62,806 nt of DNA, taken from an uncultured Akkermansia sp. (GTDB taxonomy: Bacteria > Verrucomicrobiota > Verrucomicrobiia > Verrucomicrobiales > Akkermansiaceae). The stretch is from assembly GCA_900548895.1 (NCBI GenBank), contig URLZ01000008.1:1-62806 (forward strand), given 5' to 3'. The notes under the pieces are model-generated. The model made no database searches. It saw only the letters and a program-made list of their open reading frames with translations, and was not told the DNA's origin. Below, piece after piece: positions 18,179 through 26,660 of this stretch (its first letter is position 1; each line of letters starts with the position of its first letter). The translations under genes were made by a program, and so were the position numbers.

Positions 18179-19309
18179 TTACTCGAGCTCGTCGTCGTCG
18201 CCGTAGGCGTCGATGTTGTGCGTGATGAGTGCCTGAAGATCCGACGCGCGGGTCTCGTCGTTGAGGTCGCGCAGACGAGCCGAGGGAGCCGGGGCCGTCA
18301 GCAGCTCGGGGTCGAACTGCATGCCCAGCGTCAGGCCATACTGCACCAGCTTGTCCTTGATCTCGTTGAGCGACTTCTTGCCGAAGTTGCGGTACTTGAG
18401 CATCTCGGCCTCCGTCTTCATGGCCAGCTGGCCGACGGTGGTGATGTTCGCGTTGTTGAGGCAGTTGGCGGCACGCACCGAGAGCTCGATCTCGTTGACG
18501 CTCATGTTGAGCAGCTTGCGAAGCTGAGCGGTGTTCGCATCCGTCTCCGAGCGCGGGCCGTGCGGAATCTCCACGCGGCTGCCGTTCACCTTCAGGAAGA
18601 CGTCGAGGTAGTGGCGCATGATGCTCGCGGCCTGAAGCATGGCGTCATCGGGCGACACGCGGCCGTCCGTCCAGATGTCGAGCACGAGCTTGTCGAACTC
18701 CGTCATCTGGCCCACGCGGGCGTTGTCCACGGAGTACTTCACGCGGGTCACCGGGGAGAAGATGGAATCGATCGGGATGACGCCGATGGGGCGGTCCTTG
18801 TCGTTGTTGTCGTCAGCCGTGTGGAAGCCGCGGCCGACGTTGACCTCGAAGTCGCAGTCAAAGATGGTGCTCTGGTCGAGGTGGCAGATGACCTGATCCT
18901 TGTTGACCACCTGATAGATGTGGTCTTCCTGGATGTCGCCGGCCGTCACGACGCCCTGCTTCGTGACGCGCAGCGAGAGCGTGCGGGGCTCTTTGCCGAA
19001 GTGCTTGAACTTGACCTTCTTGAGGTTGAGGATGATCTCCGTCACATCCTCGACCACGCCGGGCAGGGAGGTGAACTCGTGCTGGGCACCGGCGATGCGC
19101 ACGCTGGTGATGGCGGCACCCTCGAGGGAGCTGAGCAGAACGCGACGCAGGGAGTTGCCCAGCGTGTGGCCGAAGCCCGTCTCGATGGGCTCGGCGATGA
19201 AGGTAACGTGATTGGGATCCTTGGGGTCCTCGATGCGCTCAAGGGTGTCGGGGATCTCGAAATAGGCCAGCTGGATGACCTTCTGTTCTTCGTTGTCGTT
19301 CTCAGGCAT
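18179..19309 (-). CDS. rpoA: DNA-directed RNA polymerase alpha subunit
   Basis: 376 residues, somewhat longer than the usual 310-340 because of a C-terminal extension. The N-domain has GFGHTLGNSLRRVLLSSLEG (dimer interface), and the C-domain, which contacts UP elements and activators, includes ELSVRAANCLNNANI and RNFGKKSLNEIKDKL. Promoter at 19405-19433. It is upstream of rplQ. Its upstream neighbour is a broken glycosyltransferase gene, not rpsD as in most bacteria. Confidence 0.98.
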   Translation of the reverse strand: MPENDNEEQKVIQLAYFEIPDTLERIEDPKDPNHVTFIAEPIETGFGHTLGNSLRRVLLSSLEGAAITSVRIAGAQHEFTSLPGVVEDVTEIILNLKKVKFKHFGKEPRTLSLRVTKQGVVTAGDIQEDHIYQVVNKDQVICHLDQSTIFDCDFEVNVGRGFHTADDNNDKDRPIGVIPIDSIFSPVTRVKYSVDNARVGQMTEFDKLVLDIWTDGRVSPDDAMLQAASIMRHYLDVFLKVNGSRVEIPHGPRSETDANTAQLRKLLNMSVNEIELSVRAANCLNNANITTVGQLAMKTEAEMLKYRNFGKKSLNEIKDKLVQYGLTLGMQFDPELLTAPAPSARLRDLNDETRASDLQALITHNIDAYGDDDELE

Positions 19310-19404
19310 AGTGGTGTGGGGTGGCCGGGTTTCCCTTCATGCGAGCTTGGCTTCCGCGGAAATGAAGGACCGACGGCCGGTTGTTGATGGGCTCGCGCCG
19401 AGGG

Positions 19405-19433
19405 AGGATACGTGATTTGACGCCCCGTTGCAA
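19405..19433 (-). promoter_or_regulatory. sigma70-type promoter of rpoA-rplQ
   Basis: Minus strand: TTGCAA (19428-19433), 17-base spacer, TATCCT (19405-19410). Predicted leader of about 90 bases before rpoA, long compared with other genes here and open to autoregulation. Confidence 0.65.
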
Positions 19434-19540
19434 GCCTTTTGTGTCGCGTGGCGTGAATTTGTCCCAAAATCGCCTGAAATCGGGGTGTTTCAGACGAAAA
19501 CCGGAGACCAAGTGTCGCACGGTTGGCACGGCGCCGCCCC

Positions 19541-20614
19541 TCAGGGAATCTTCGGGCCGAAGCCGATGCCCAGCAGGCGGTAGCGCCGGCGGTGGCGGCG
19601 CTTCATAAGGGAGAAGAGAGGAAGTCCGAGCAGGCGAAACTGGGTGCTGGTTTCCTTGTCTCGGTAGAAGAGGGTGCTGAACGCGTGGCGGACGGGGTGC
19701 AGCAGGCTCTGCACGGTGTCGTGCCCGGCAAACAGCCGGTCGAGCCCCTGCTGCCTCAGGAATTCACGCGCCTGCCTCTTGCCGCGGCCAACATGGTCCG
19801 GCGGCAATTGCCGGAGCATGGACGGCAGTTGATAGAGCCAGTGAGAGATCACGGGGCGACAGCATTCCGTCAGACCATGGCGGCGGTAAAAATCAAGCAC
19901 GGCGGCCATGCTGTATAGACGGTCGATTGCCTTGGGGCTGAGGCGACTTTGCGTTTGCCCCATGATGGAGTCTTCGCGCTGAACGTAGTGGTAGAATCGC
20001 CGCGGGCTCAGGTATATCCGGCGGCTGACACTCAGGTACATTTGGGTGAAGCTGAAGTCTTCATACCAGATGCCGTGCGGATAGCGCAGGTTAAACCTCT
20101 CGATGAGGCTGCGCCGGAAGATCTTATTGCACGCTGTGTCGTTGACGGTGACAGCTGTCTCGGGGGTGATATCGACTTCCTGTTCACTCGGAATGGTGAA
20201 ATAGCTTTGCAATCTTTCGACCCAGGGCAGGGAGGGAGCTTCGACTACGACGCCATAGCAGATGAGGTCGATGTCCTCCGTCATGTGAGGCAGCAACTCG
20301 GCGTAGGTGTCGGGCTCGATATAGTCGTCCGAATCCACCGTGGTGATGAGCTCGGTGCGGCAGGCGGCCAGCCCGGTGTTGCGCGCGGCGGAGAGCCCGC
20401 CGTTTTCTTGGTGAATGATACGGATGCGCGGGTCGCGGGCGGCGTATTCTTCAAGGATGTCGGCGGAGTGATCGGTTGAACCGTCGTTAACGCAGATGAT
20501 TTCTATGTCGCGAAGGGTCTGGTTGCAGATGCTGTCAAGACAGCGGCGCAGCTAGGACTCCGTGTTGTAGATGGGGAGGATGACGCTGAGCAGGGGGGAG
20601 GAGGGGGTGTTCAT
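19541..20614 (-). pseudogene. family 2 glycosyltransferase gene interrupted by an amber codon
   Basis: Read from the ATG at 20614, the frame encodes LLSVILPIYNTES, then TAG at 20552-20554 (codon 21), then LRRCLDSICNQ, IEIICVNDGSTDHS, GGLSAARNTGL and TTVDSDDYIEPDTYAE in the same frame to the stop at 19541 (357 codons). Homologues have Tyr at the stop position (YL..C), so one base change of TAC or TAT explains it. Everything else looks intact, including a tail ending in YRLLGIGFGPKIP. Restart at a GTG (20338) would lack the nucleotide-binding part and should be inactive. Confidence 0.85.
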
Positions 20615-20673
20615 GGATGAAGAATCGCTTTTCATTCTATCGCTGTCACGTCTTCTGTCAAGCTTCGAGTGGC

Positions 20674-21192
20674 TCACAGCTCGCAGATGTCGGGCAGGTT
20701 GCGGTATTTGCCGCGGGAATCCATGCCGTAGCCGATGAGGTAGCGATCGCCGGTGTGCAGGGCGGCGAAGTCGGCGTGCGGACAGTGCTGGCGCGGGATG
20801 TCTTTTTCAATGGCGACGGCGGTGAGCACCTCGTGGGCGCCGCCCTCGAGCAGGGTTTGGCGCACGAGGTGCAGGGTCAGCCCGGTGTCGAGCACGTCGT
20901 CGAGCAGCAGCACGCGCTTGCCGCGGCAGTCGGGCGGCGGGGTGAGCCAGCGCAGCTTGCCGCTGCTTTGCTGCGCGTCGCCGTAGCTGGAGACGCGCGC
21001 TGTTTCAAGGATGTAGTTGGGCGGCAGCAGGCGCAGCAGGTCCGCCGCAAACCACAGCGCACCGTTGAGCAGGGCCAGCGCAATGATGGGATGCTCGTCG
21101 CCCATGCGCGCGACGATGCGGTCTGCGGTGTATTCGACGGCTTGGCGGATGCGCTCGGGGTCGTAGATCTGGCGGGGGGCGGTGAGGCTCAT
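20674..21192 (-). CDS. hpt: hypoxanthine phosphoribosyltransferase family
   Basis: 172 residues. The PRPP-binding signature VLLLDDVLDTGLTL is clear, with IIALALLNGALWFAADLLR before it and DRYLIGYGMDSRGKYRNLPDI at the end, as in Hpt/HprT. It salvages hypoxanthine or guanine by transfer of phosphoribosyl from PRPP. The start ATG at 21192 (MSLTAPRQIYDPE) fits the family N-terminus; the frame is open further upstream but that part has no homology. It lies 217 bases downstream of the U32 gene. Confidence 0.93.
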   Translation of the reverse strand: MSLTAPRQIYDPERIRQAVEYTADRIVARMGDEHPIIALALLNGALWFAADLLRLLPPNYILETARVSSYGDAQQSSGKLRWLTPPPDCRGKRVLLLDDVLDTGLTLHLVRQTLLEGGAHEVLTAVAIEKDIPRQHCPHADFAALHTGDRYLIGYGMDSRGKYRNLPDICEL

Positions 21193-21409
21193 GGCGGTGG
21201 GGGGCGGTCGGTGTGGGTGCGCGGTTGTGTGCCGGAGGTGTGGGGAGAGGGGAGAGGAGAGCAGGGGGTGATATGCTGCGCGTGAGGGGTGTGCAGGAAA
21301 CTTGCCAGCGAAGCCGTGGGCCGGGCTGGGCGGGTGTCTGCCGGGCGGGTGAGGCGGGCGGCGCACCGAGGTGCGGGGAGACTGCCGGAGCGGATGTCTC
21401 AGCCGGGGC

Positions 21410-22669
21410 TCAGGAGAGTTTGCGGCGGGTGACGAGGTAGACTTTGTCGCCGTGGCGCACTTTCTGCCCGACGGGCACGAGGGCGTGGGCGCCTTTGGGC
21501 GCGGTGCTGACGTTGATCGTGTTGCCGTCCTCATCATCGACGCGCACCTCGGGCACGGTGAGGCGCACGATTCCGGTGGTGGGGCCGGTGATTTCGATTT
21601 TGTCGCCCGGGGAGAGGGGCTCGGCTTCGAGGCGGATTTCGGCGACCTGCGGGCGGGCGTACCAGCGCATGACGCGGCCGAGGTGCCGGCGCTGTTCGAG
21701 CGCGAGGCTGTTCGAGCAGCCGCTCCAGGTGTCCCACTCTTCGCCGAGGTAGTAGCCGCCGTGCCAGAATTGGCGGTTGAAGACGCGCTGCAGCTCGGCC
21801 TCCCACGCGGCGACCTTCTCCGGGCTCCATTCCCCGGAGACGCAGGCCTCGGCGGCTTCTTTGTAGACGCGCGTGACGGTGGAGACGTAGGCTTCGCTGC
21901 GGCCGCGGCCTTCGAGCTTGAGGACGGAGACGCCGGCCTCGATGAGCTGGTCGATGACGCGGATGGTGCAGATGTCTTTGGGCGACATGATGTACTGGTT
22001 GTCGATGTCCATCTCGAAGCCGGTCTCGGTGTCGGTGACGCGGTAGCGCCGCCGGCAGAGCTGGAAGCACTGCCCGCGGTTGGCGCTGTGGTTGTAGGCG
22101 GCGAGGCTCATGCCACATTTGCCCGAGATGCCGATGCAGAGGGCGCCGTGGGCGAAGATTTCGATGCGCACGAGCTGCCCGCTCGGGCCGGTGATGTGCT
22201 CGCGGCGGATGCCGTCGATGATGTGGCGGATCTGGCTGAGGCGCAGTTCGCGCGCCAGCACCATGACGTCGGCGTAGGCGGCGTAGAGGCGCACGGCGTC
22301 GAGGTTGCAGATGTTGGCCTGCACGGAGATGTGCACTTCAAGCCCGATGCTGCGCGCGTAGGCGATCACAGCGGCGTCTGCGGCGATGACGGCGTCGATG
22401 CCGGCCTGCTTCGCGCGGCGCAGCAGGTCTTTCATGCCCTCGAGTTCTTCGTCGTAGATGATGATGTTGCAGGTGAGGTAGGCTTTGGCGCGGCAGTGGT
22501 GGCAGAGGCGCGCGATGCGCGGCAGGTCTTCGGCGGTGAAGTTGATGCTGCTGCGGGCGCGCATGTTGTAGTTGCCGACGCCGAAGTAGACGCTGTCGGC
22601 ACCGGCGCGCAGGGCGGCGGCAAGGGATTCGTAGGAGCCCGCCGGGGCCATGATTTCCGGGGCTTGCAT
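21410..22669 (-). CDS. peptidase U32 family protein (RlhA/TrhP-like)
   Basis: 419 residues. It begins PEIMAPAGSYESLAAALRAG and carries the U32 signature EIFAHGALCIGISGKCGMS plus NRGQCFQLCRRRY, supplying cysteines of the type that hold an Fe-S cluster. LKLEGRGRS and the C-terminal beta barrel with GDKIEI and the final VYLVTRRKL are typical. Members hydroxylate RNA (RlhA on 23S rRNA, TrhP on tRNA) using prephenate-derived chemistry; peptidase action is doubtful. The start at 22669 is fixed by a promoter 6 bases upstream. Confidence 0.9.
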   Translation of the reverse strand: MQAPEIMAPAGSYESLAAALRAGADSVYFGVGNYNMRARSSINFTAEDLPRIARLCHHCRAKAYLTCNIIIYDEELEGMKDLLRRAKQAGIDAVIAADAAVIAYARSIGLEVHISVQANICNLDAVRLYAAYADVMVLARELRLSQIRHIIDGIRREHITGPSGQLVRIEIFAHGALCIGISGKCGMSLAAYNHSANRGQCFQLCRRRYRVTDTETGFEMDIDNQYIMSPKDICTIRVIDQLIEAGVSVLKLEGRGRSEAYVSTVTRVYKEAAEACVSGEWSPEKVAAWEAELQRVFNRQFWHGGYYLGEEWDTWSGCSNSLALEQRRHLGRVMRWYARPQVAEIRLEAEPLSPGDKIEITGPTTGIVRLTVPEVRVDDEDGNTINVSTAPKGAHALVPVGQKVRHGDKVYLVTRRKLS

Positions 22670-22675
22670 GGGGCT

Positions 22676-22704
22676 ATGGTATCGGGTTTGGGCGGCGGCG
22701 TCAA
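22676..22704 (-). promoter_or_regulatory. sigma70-type promoter, leaderless-type, of the U32 gene
   Basis: Minus strand: TTGACG (22699-22704), 17-base spacer, TACCAT (22676-22681), then exactly 6 bases to the ATG. Confidence 0.7.
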
Positions 22705-22939
22705 GCTCGCTGTCGCGTTTTGAGCTGCCGGGCGTCTCTGAGGCGCGGCGGGGTGGTGCGCCTTTCACTCGGGCGCTGTAAGGTCTCCTGAGTCTTCGGA
22801 GACTTCCGCATGAGCGCGGGGACTGGTGGGTGGAGTCAGACCGAGCGGCGAGGGGGCTTGTTGGCTAGGGTAAGCGGCGTGCCGTTGGCGGAGCCGGTCG
22901 AGTGGCGTCTGCGGGGGCGGGTGGGGCGGAAAAGGACAA

Positions 22940-22970
22940 CACCCCCCGGCGCGTTCGCGGCCGGGGGGTG
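22940..22970 (-). terminator. terminator of the porin gene
   Basis: 11-bp stem CACCCCCCGGC / GCCGGGGGGTG around a 9-base loop. On the minus strand it is followed by TTGTCCTTTTCC. Confidence 0.7.
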
Positions 22971-23033
22971 TCGGAGGGCTCGTCGGCCCCCTGCGCAGCG
23001 GGCGGTGCCGGGGCGCAGGGGCTCAGCGGGGCA

Positions 23034-24485
23034 TCAGAAGCTCCAGCGCACGGCGCTGGTGAACTCCCAGCCGCAGTAGGCGGTGTCGCCCCAAGCGCGC
23101 GTCGTCATGTATTCCGCGCCGATCATGAACTTGAGGGCATCGGGGTTTTTCGCGCTCAGGAAGAAGTTGGCGCCGATGTAGAAGGCGTTGAGGTGCTCCA
23201 CCCAGGCGGGGGCGATGGTCTGCGTGCAGATGTAGCGATCCGCAGCGAGGCGCACGGGGTTGCCGCCCGCGTTGCCGAAGTCAAGGCTGCTCAGGGCCGT
23301 GTAGCGCAGCACGAGCTCGACGTTCGGCGTGAGGAGGTAGGAGGGCTGCACCTGCAGGCCGTAGCAGTTGCTGCCGCCGCCGCCCTCAGCGCCAAGCACG
23401 TCGAAGAAGGCGACGGCGTTGGCCATGAGGGTGAACTTGTTGCGGTTGTAGATGTAGCCCACGGAGATGCCGTCCTGCATGCCGATGCCGTAGCAGTTGG
23501 CGCCGGGCTCGCGGTGGCCGTCGTAGACGTTGTTGAAGTCATGCGCGTACTGGAAGACGACTTCGTGCGAGCTGTCGGCGGTCTCGTGGAAGCGGTAGCG
23601 GGCGCCGAGGATGGCGTAGCACTTGTCCTCCCAGCCGAATTCGCCCTTGAGGCCGCGGCCGTCGCGGTAGACGTCGCTGTGCGACATGCTCTTGGCGTTA
23701 TTGGCGCGGTCGTTGGCCAGCAACTGGACGTAGAAGGTGAGGTTTTTCTGCGGCTTGTAGGTGACGTCGATACCCCAGTTGGAGTCAAGCCCGCTGAACT
23801 GACCGATGACGGAGCGCTCGACGCACTTGATTTTCGAGCTGGCTTCGGTGTAGTCCATCGTGAAGAGGGGCTTGAGCTTGCCGACGCTGACGCTCAGACC
23901 GTCGACGCCCGGGATGTCCTGGCGGATGTAGAGGTCGAAGATGTCAGCGTAGCTGTAGTTTTTGCGCGTGCGGCCGCCGACGTAGGTGGAGCGCATGGGC
24001 AGGCCGCCGATGCGCATCCAGGTGTGGAAGAGGGTGCCGGTGTTGGTCTTGACGTTGAGGCCGACCCACGAGCGGCGGAATTCCTGGTTGAAGGGGCTGG
24101 CACCGGGCTTGAGGATCGAGCCGTTGCCGCCGCTGGGCTGCACGACGGCGATCTGGTATTGCTCCATCCAGCTGAGCTTGACTTCTTGAATGAAGGAGCT
24201 GTCGCTCTCGGCCTTGTAGAGGCGCAGGGCGTTCTTGATGGCGTCGGTGGCGGCGTCGGTGTGGCTGTTCCAGCCGCCGGCGACGGGGACGTCGGTCTGA
24301 GCGTCCTTGTTACAGGGAACGGCGACTTGAGCGTCCTTGTCGCAGACAACAGCAACCCGTGAGTTGCTGTCGTAGGGTGCGGCGGCGGTGGTGGTGAAGG
24401 GATGTCCGCTGTTTTCTGCAGCGGAGCAGAGTCCGGTGGCCACCATGGCTACCGCGAGGGTACCGGTGATTTTTGTCGTGTTCAT
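23034..24485 (-). CDS. outer-membrane beta-barrel porin-like protein
   Basis: 483 residues. Residues 1-23 are a signal peptide. The body is built of alternating strands with aromatic belts (KLSWMEQYQIAVV, RSWVGLNVKT, LSVSVGKLKPLF, CYAILGARYRFHE) and ends in SAVRWSF; the final Phe is the usual BAM recognition residue. This suggests a 16-18-strand barrel of the phosphate-selective porin O/P type, but the substrate is not known. The N-terminal segment has a repeated CDKDAQVAVP / CNKDAQTDVP element encoded by a 30-base duplication (24298-24340). It precedes no other gene in its unit and has its own terminator. Confidence 0.8.
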   Translation of the reverse strand: MNTTKITGTLAVAMVATGLCSAAENSGHPFTTTAAAPYDSNSRVAVVCDKDAQVAVPCNKDAQTDVPVAGGWNSHTDAATDAIKNALRLYKAESDSSFIQEVKLSWMEQYQIAVVQPSGGNGSILKPGASPFNQEFRRSWVGLNVKTNTGTLFHTWMRIGGLPMRSTYVGGRTRKNYSYADIFDLYIRQDIPGVDGLSVSVGKLKPLFTMDYTEASSKIKCVERSVIGQFSGLDSNWGIDVTYKPQKNLTFYVQLLANDRANNAKSMSHSDVYRDGRGLKGEFGWEDKCYAILGARYRFHETADSSHEVVFQYAHDFNNVYDGHREPGANCYGIGMQDGISVGYIYNRNKFTLMANAVAFFDVLGAEGGGGSNCYGLQVQPSYLLTPNVELVLRYTALSSLDFGNAGGNPVRLAADRYICTQTIAPAWVEHLNAFYIGANFFLSAKNPDALKFMIGAEYMTTRAWGDTAYCGWEFTSAVRWSF

Positions 24486-24524
24486 GGTTTCGAAGAGTGG
24501 TTGGGTAAGGGAAGAGAGGGGGAC

Positions 24525-24998
24525 TCAGCGCAGTTTGCTGAAGAGGGTGGTGTTGTCGAGAATGCTCATGTAGGGGCGGTAGTCGATGCCGCTTTCCAGA
24601 ATGTAGAGGGTGAGCAGGCGCTTGACGACGTTGAGCAGATGCTCGGGCTGCCAGGGCTTCTCGACGTAGTTGTCGATGCCGCCTTCGTTGATGGCGTTGA
24701 TGGTGTCGGCATGCGTGGCCTGACCGGTGAGCAGGACCTTGCGCGTCTTGTTGAAGCGGCCGTCGGTCGTGATTTTGCGCAGCAGGTCGGTGCCCTGTTC
24801 GCCGGGCATGACCTGATCGGAGATGATGACGGCGATGTGGTCGCCGTCTTCGTCGATTTGCTCGACGAGATCGAGGCATTCCGCGGCGCTGGAGGCTTCT
24901 TCCAGACGGATGAGGTCGCCCAGCGGGCGCAGGTCGCGCATGACGGAGTCGAGGACTTCCTGCTGGTCGTCGACGCAGATGATGTTAATCTTTTCCAT
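24525..24998 (-). CDS. response regulator, receiver domain only
   Basis: 157 residues. Receiver features are IICVDD (Asp10, Asp11), the phospho-acceptor Asp61 in IISDQVMPG, Thr91 in LLTG and Lys114 in EKPW. The last 40 residues form a helix without a DNA-binding or enzymatic output domain. The EKPWQPEHLL type is common in regulators that act with kinases by protein contact. Its ATG overlaps the end of the histidine kinase gene by 14 bases, so the two are translationally coupled. The output partner is unknown. Confidence 0.9.
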   Translation of the reverse strand: MEKINIICVDDQQEVLDSVMRDLRPLGDLIRLEEASSAAECLDLVEQIDEDGDHIAVIISDQVMPGEQGTDLLRKITTDGRFNKTRKVLLTGQATHADTINAINEGGIDNYVEKPWQPEHLLNVVKRLLTLYILESGIDYRPYMSILDNTTLFSKLR

Positions 24999-26418
24999 GG
25001 CTTGGGGTTGTGGGCAGTGAGATGGTGAATGTGGTTTCTTGTTCGTTGCTGTGCACCTCGATGGTGCCTTTGTAGCTGTCGACCAGGCGGCGCACGATGG
25101 AGAGGCCGAGGCCGAGGCCGAAGTCCAACCCGAGTTTTTTGGTGGTGAAGCTGGGCTGGAAGATTTTCTCCTGGATCTCCTCGGGGATGGCGGGGCCGTT
25201 GTTGCTGATGGAGACGCAGACGTAGTCCTCGGGCAGTTCGTGGAGGCCGTCGGCGTGCAGGGAACAGGCGCGCACGCGGATGCGGGGATCGGGGGTGTGG
25301 GCCTGCTCGATGGCGTCGCAGGCGTTGGTGAGGATGTTGAGCCAGATTTGCACGAGCTCGGTGATGTCGGCGGTGATGGGGGGCAGCTCGCCGAGATCCG
25401 TCTCGATGCTCATGTGCTTGAGCTTGTTGGTCAGCAGGTTCATGGCGTCGCGCACGGACTGGGCGACGTCGACGCCCTCCTGCCGGGTGGAGTTGCCGCC
25501 GCCCAGCAGCTTGACGGCGCGCACGATGCCCGTGGCGTGCCGCGCGGCCATTTGCATGTCGCGCAGGTCGTGGCCGAGCTCCCAGAAGCGGTAGTTGCGC
25601 CGCACGTGGTTGACGAACTCGGGGCCGAGTTTGACGAGGGCGTCGGTGTCGGGCACGATGTGGGCGAGAACCTTGGCGGCGACCTGCGGCAGGTTGAGTT
25701 CGTTTTCGTATTTGCGAGCGCGGCGCCGCAGCGCGGCGGGGTCGGCGAAGCTGTTGTCCTCGTAGCCGTAGAGGAAGAGGCGGGCGTTTTGCTTGCTCTC
25801 TTCCTCCAGCCAGTTGGTGAGGTTTTCGGCGACGAAGTCGGTGCGGCGCGTGATGACGCCGACGGCGTTGTTGAGCTCGTGGGCGATGCCGGCGGAGAGC
25901 TGCCCGAGGGTGGCGGCCATTTCCTGCCGCTGCACGAGGCGCTGGGCTTCCTGTTTCTCGGCGGCGCGGTCGAAGATGCGCTTGTTGCGCTCGGCCAGTT
26001 CGTGGATGAGCACAGGGATGAACTGGTGTTCGAAGGTGCCGTAGTGCTCTTCGTCGATGGCCTGCTGGCTCTTGTCGATGTAGGCGAGGCGGCAGTCCTC
26101 CAGCGCGATGATGTCGTTGGAGAGGCGGTAGGCGCCGGAGAAGAAGCTCTGCACGCCGATGTAGCTGCCGGGGCCGGCGCGGAAGACTTCATGCTTGCGC
26201 ACGGTGCTCTCGGCGGGTAGCTCGCTGCCCTCGAGGTGTTCGGCATGCCGCAGGGCGAGCACGGAGCCTTCGAGGATGAGGAAGAGGCGCTCGCAGGCTT
26301 CGCCCTGCTCGAGCAGGGTGTCCCCGGCGGCACAGGTGATGATGCGCGCCGGGTCGCTGAAGTAGACTCGGTTGAGGCGCTCGAGCGCGGCGCTGTTGGT
26401 GGCCGGGAGGTAGGGCAT
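24985..26418 (-). CDS. sensor histidine kinase with N-terminal cyclic-nucleotide-binding-like domain
   Basis: 477 residues. Residues of about 15-140 form a CAP-family effector domain (GDTLLEQGEACERLFLILEGSV). A HisKA-type dimer helix holds the phosphorylated His in GIAHELNNAVGV. The catalytic ATPase domain has the N box WLNILTNACDAIEQ, SNNGPAIP and FGLGLGLSIVRRLV. There is no membrane segment, so sensing is cytoplasmic. It is co-transcribed with the receiver protein. The long open extension upstream of 26418 has no homology and is left out. The ligand cannot be named. Confidence 0.9.
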   Translation of the reverse strand: MPYLPATNSAALERLNRVYFSDPARIITCAAGDTLLEQGEACERLFLILEGSVLALRHAEHLEGSELPAESTVRKHEVFRAGPGSYIGVQSFFSGAYRLSNDIIALEDCRLAYIDKSQQAIDEEHYGTFEHQFIPVLIHELAERNKRIFDRAAEKQEAQRLVQRQEMAATLGQLSAGIAHELNNAVGVITRRTDFVAENLTNWLEEESKQNARLFLYGYEDNSFADPAALRRRARKYENELNLPQVAAKVLAHIVPDTDALVKLGPEFVNHVRRNYRFWELGHDLRDMQMAARHATGIVRAVKLLGGGNSTRQEGVDVAQSVRDAMNLLTNKLKHMSIETDLGELPPITADITELVQIWLNILTNACDAIEQAHTPDPRIRVRACSLHADGLHELPEDYVCVSISNNGPAIPEEIQEKIFQPSFTTKKLGLDFGLGLGLSIVRRLVDSYKGTIEVHSNEQETTFTISLPTTPSHGKD

Positions 26419-26660
26419 GGGTCTGCGGCGGGGGAAGGGGGGGTATGAAAGAGCGGGAGGCGTGCCGGGGCGGCATTGGCTGGCCGTTAGCCGAAAGAGC
26501 GGGTTGAGGCTGGCCGTTGCGGAGGGGAGAAGGGAGGAGGAGAAGGAGGGAAAGCCGGGTGCGGGGCAGGGGGGAGGGGGAGCCGGGGCTTGGTGTGGCT
26601 GCCGCGCTTCCCGTGCCGCGGGCGGACTCGGCTGTGCCGGGCCCGCCCGCCGGAGGGGCG

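Noticed and set aside
20552..20554. TAG as a recoded codon (pyrrolysine or suppression)
   Set aside because: No nearby pyl genes or recoding structure, and TAG is at a position where Tyr is usual; a plain mutation is simpler.
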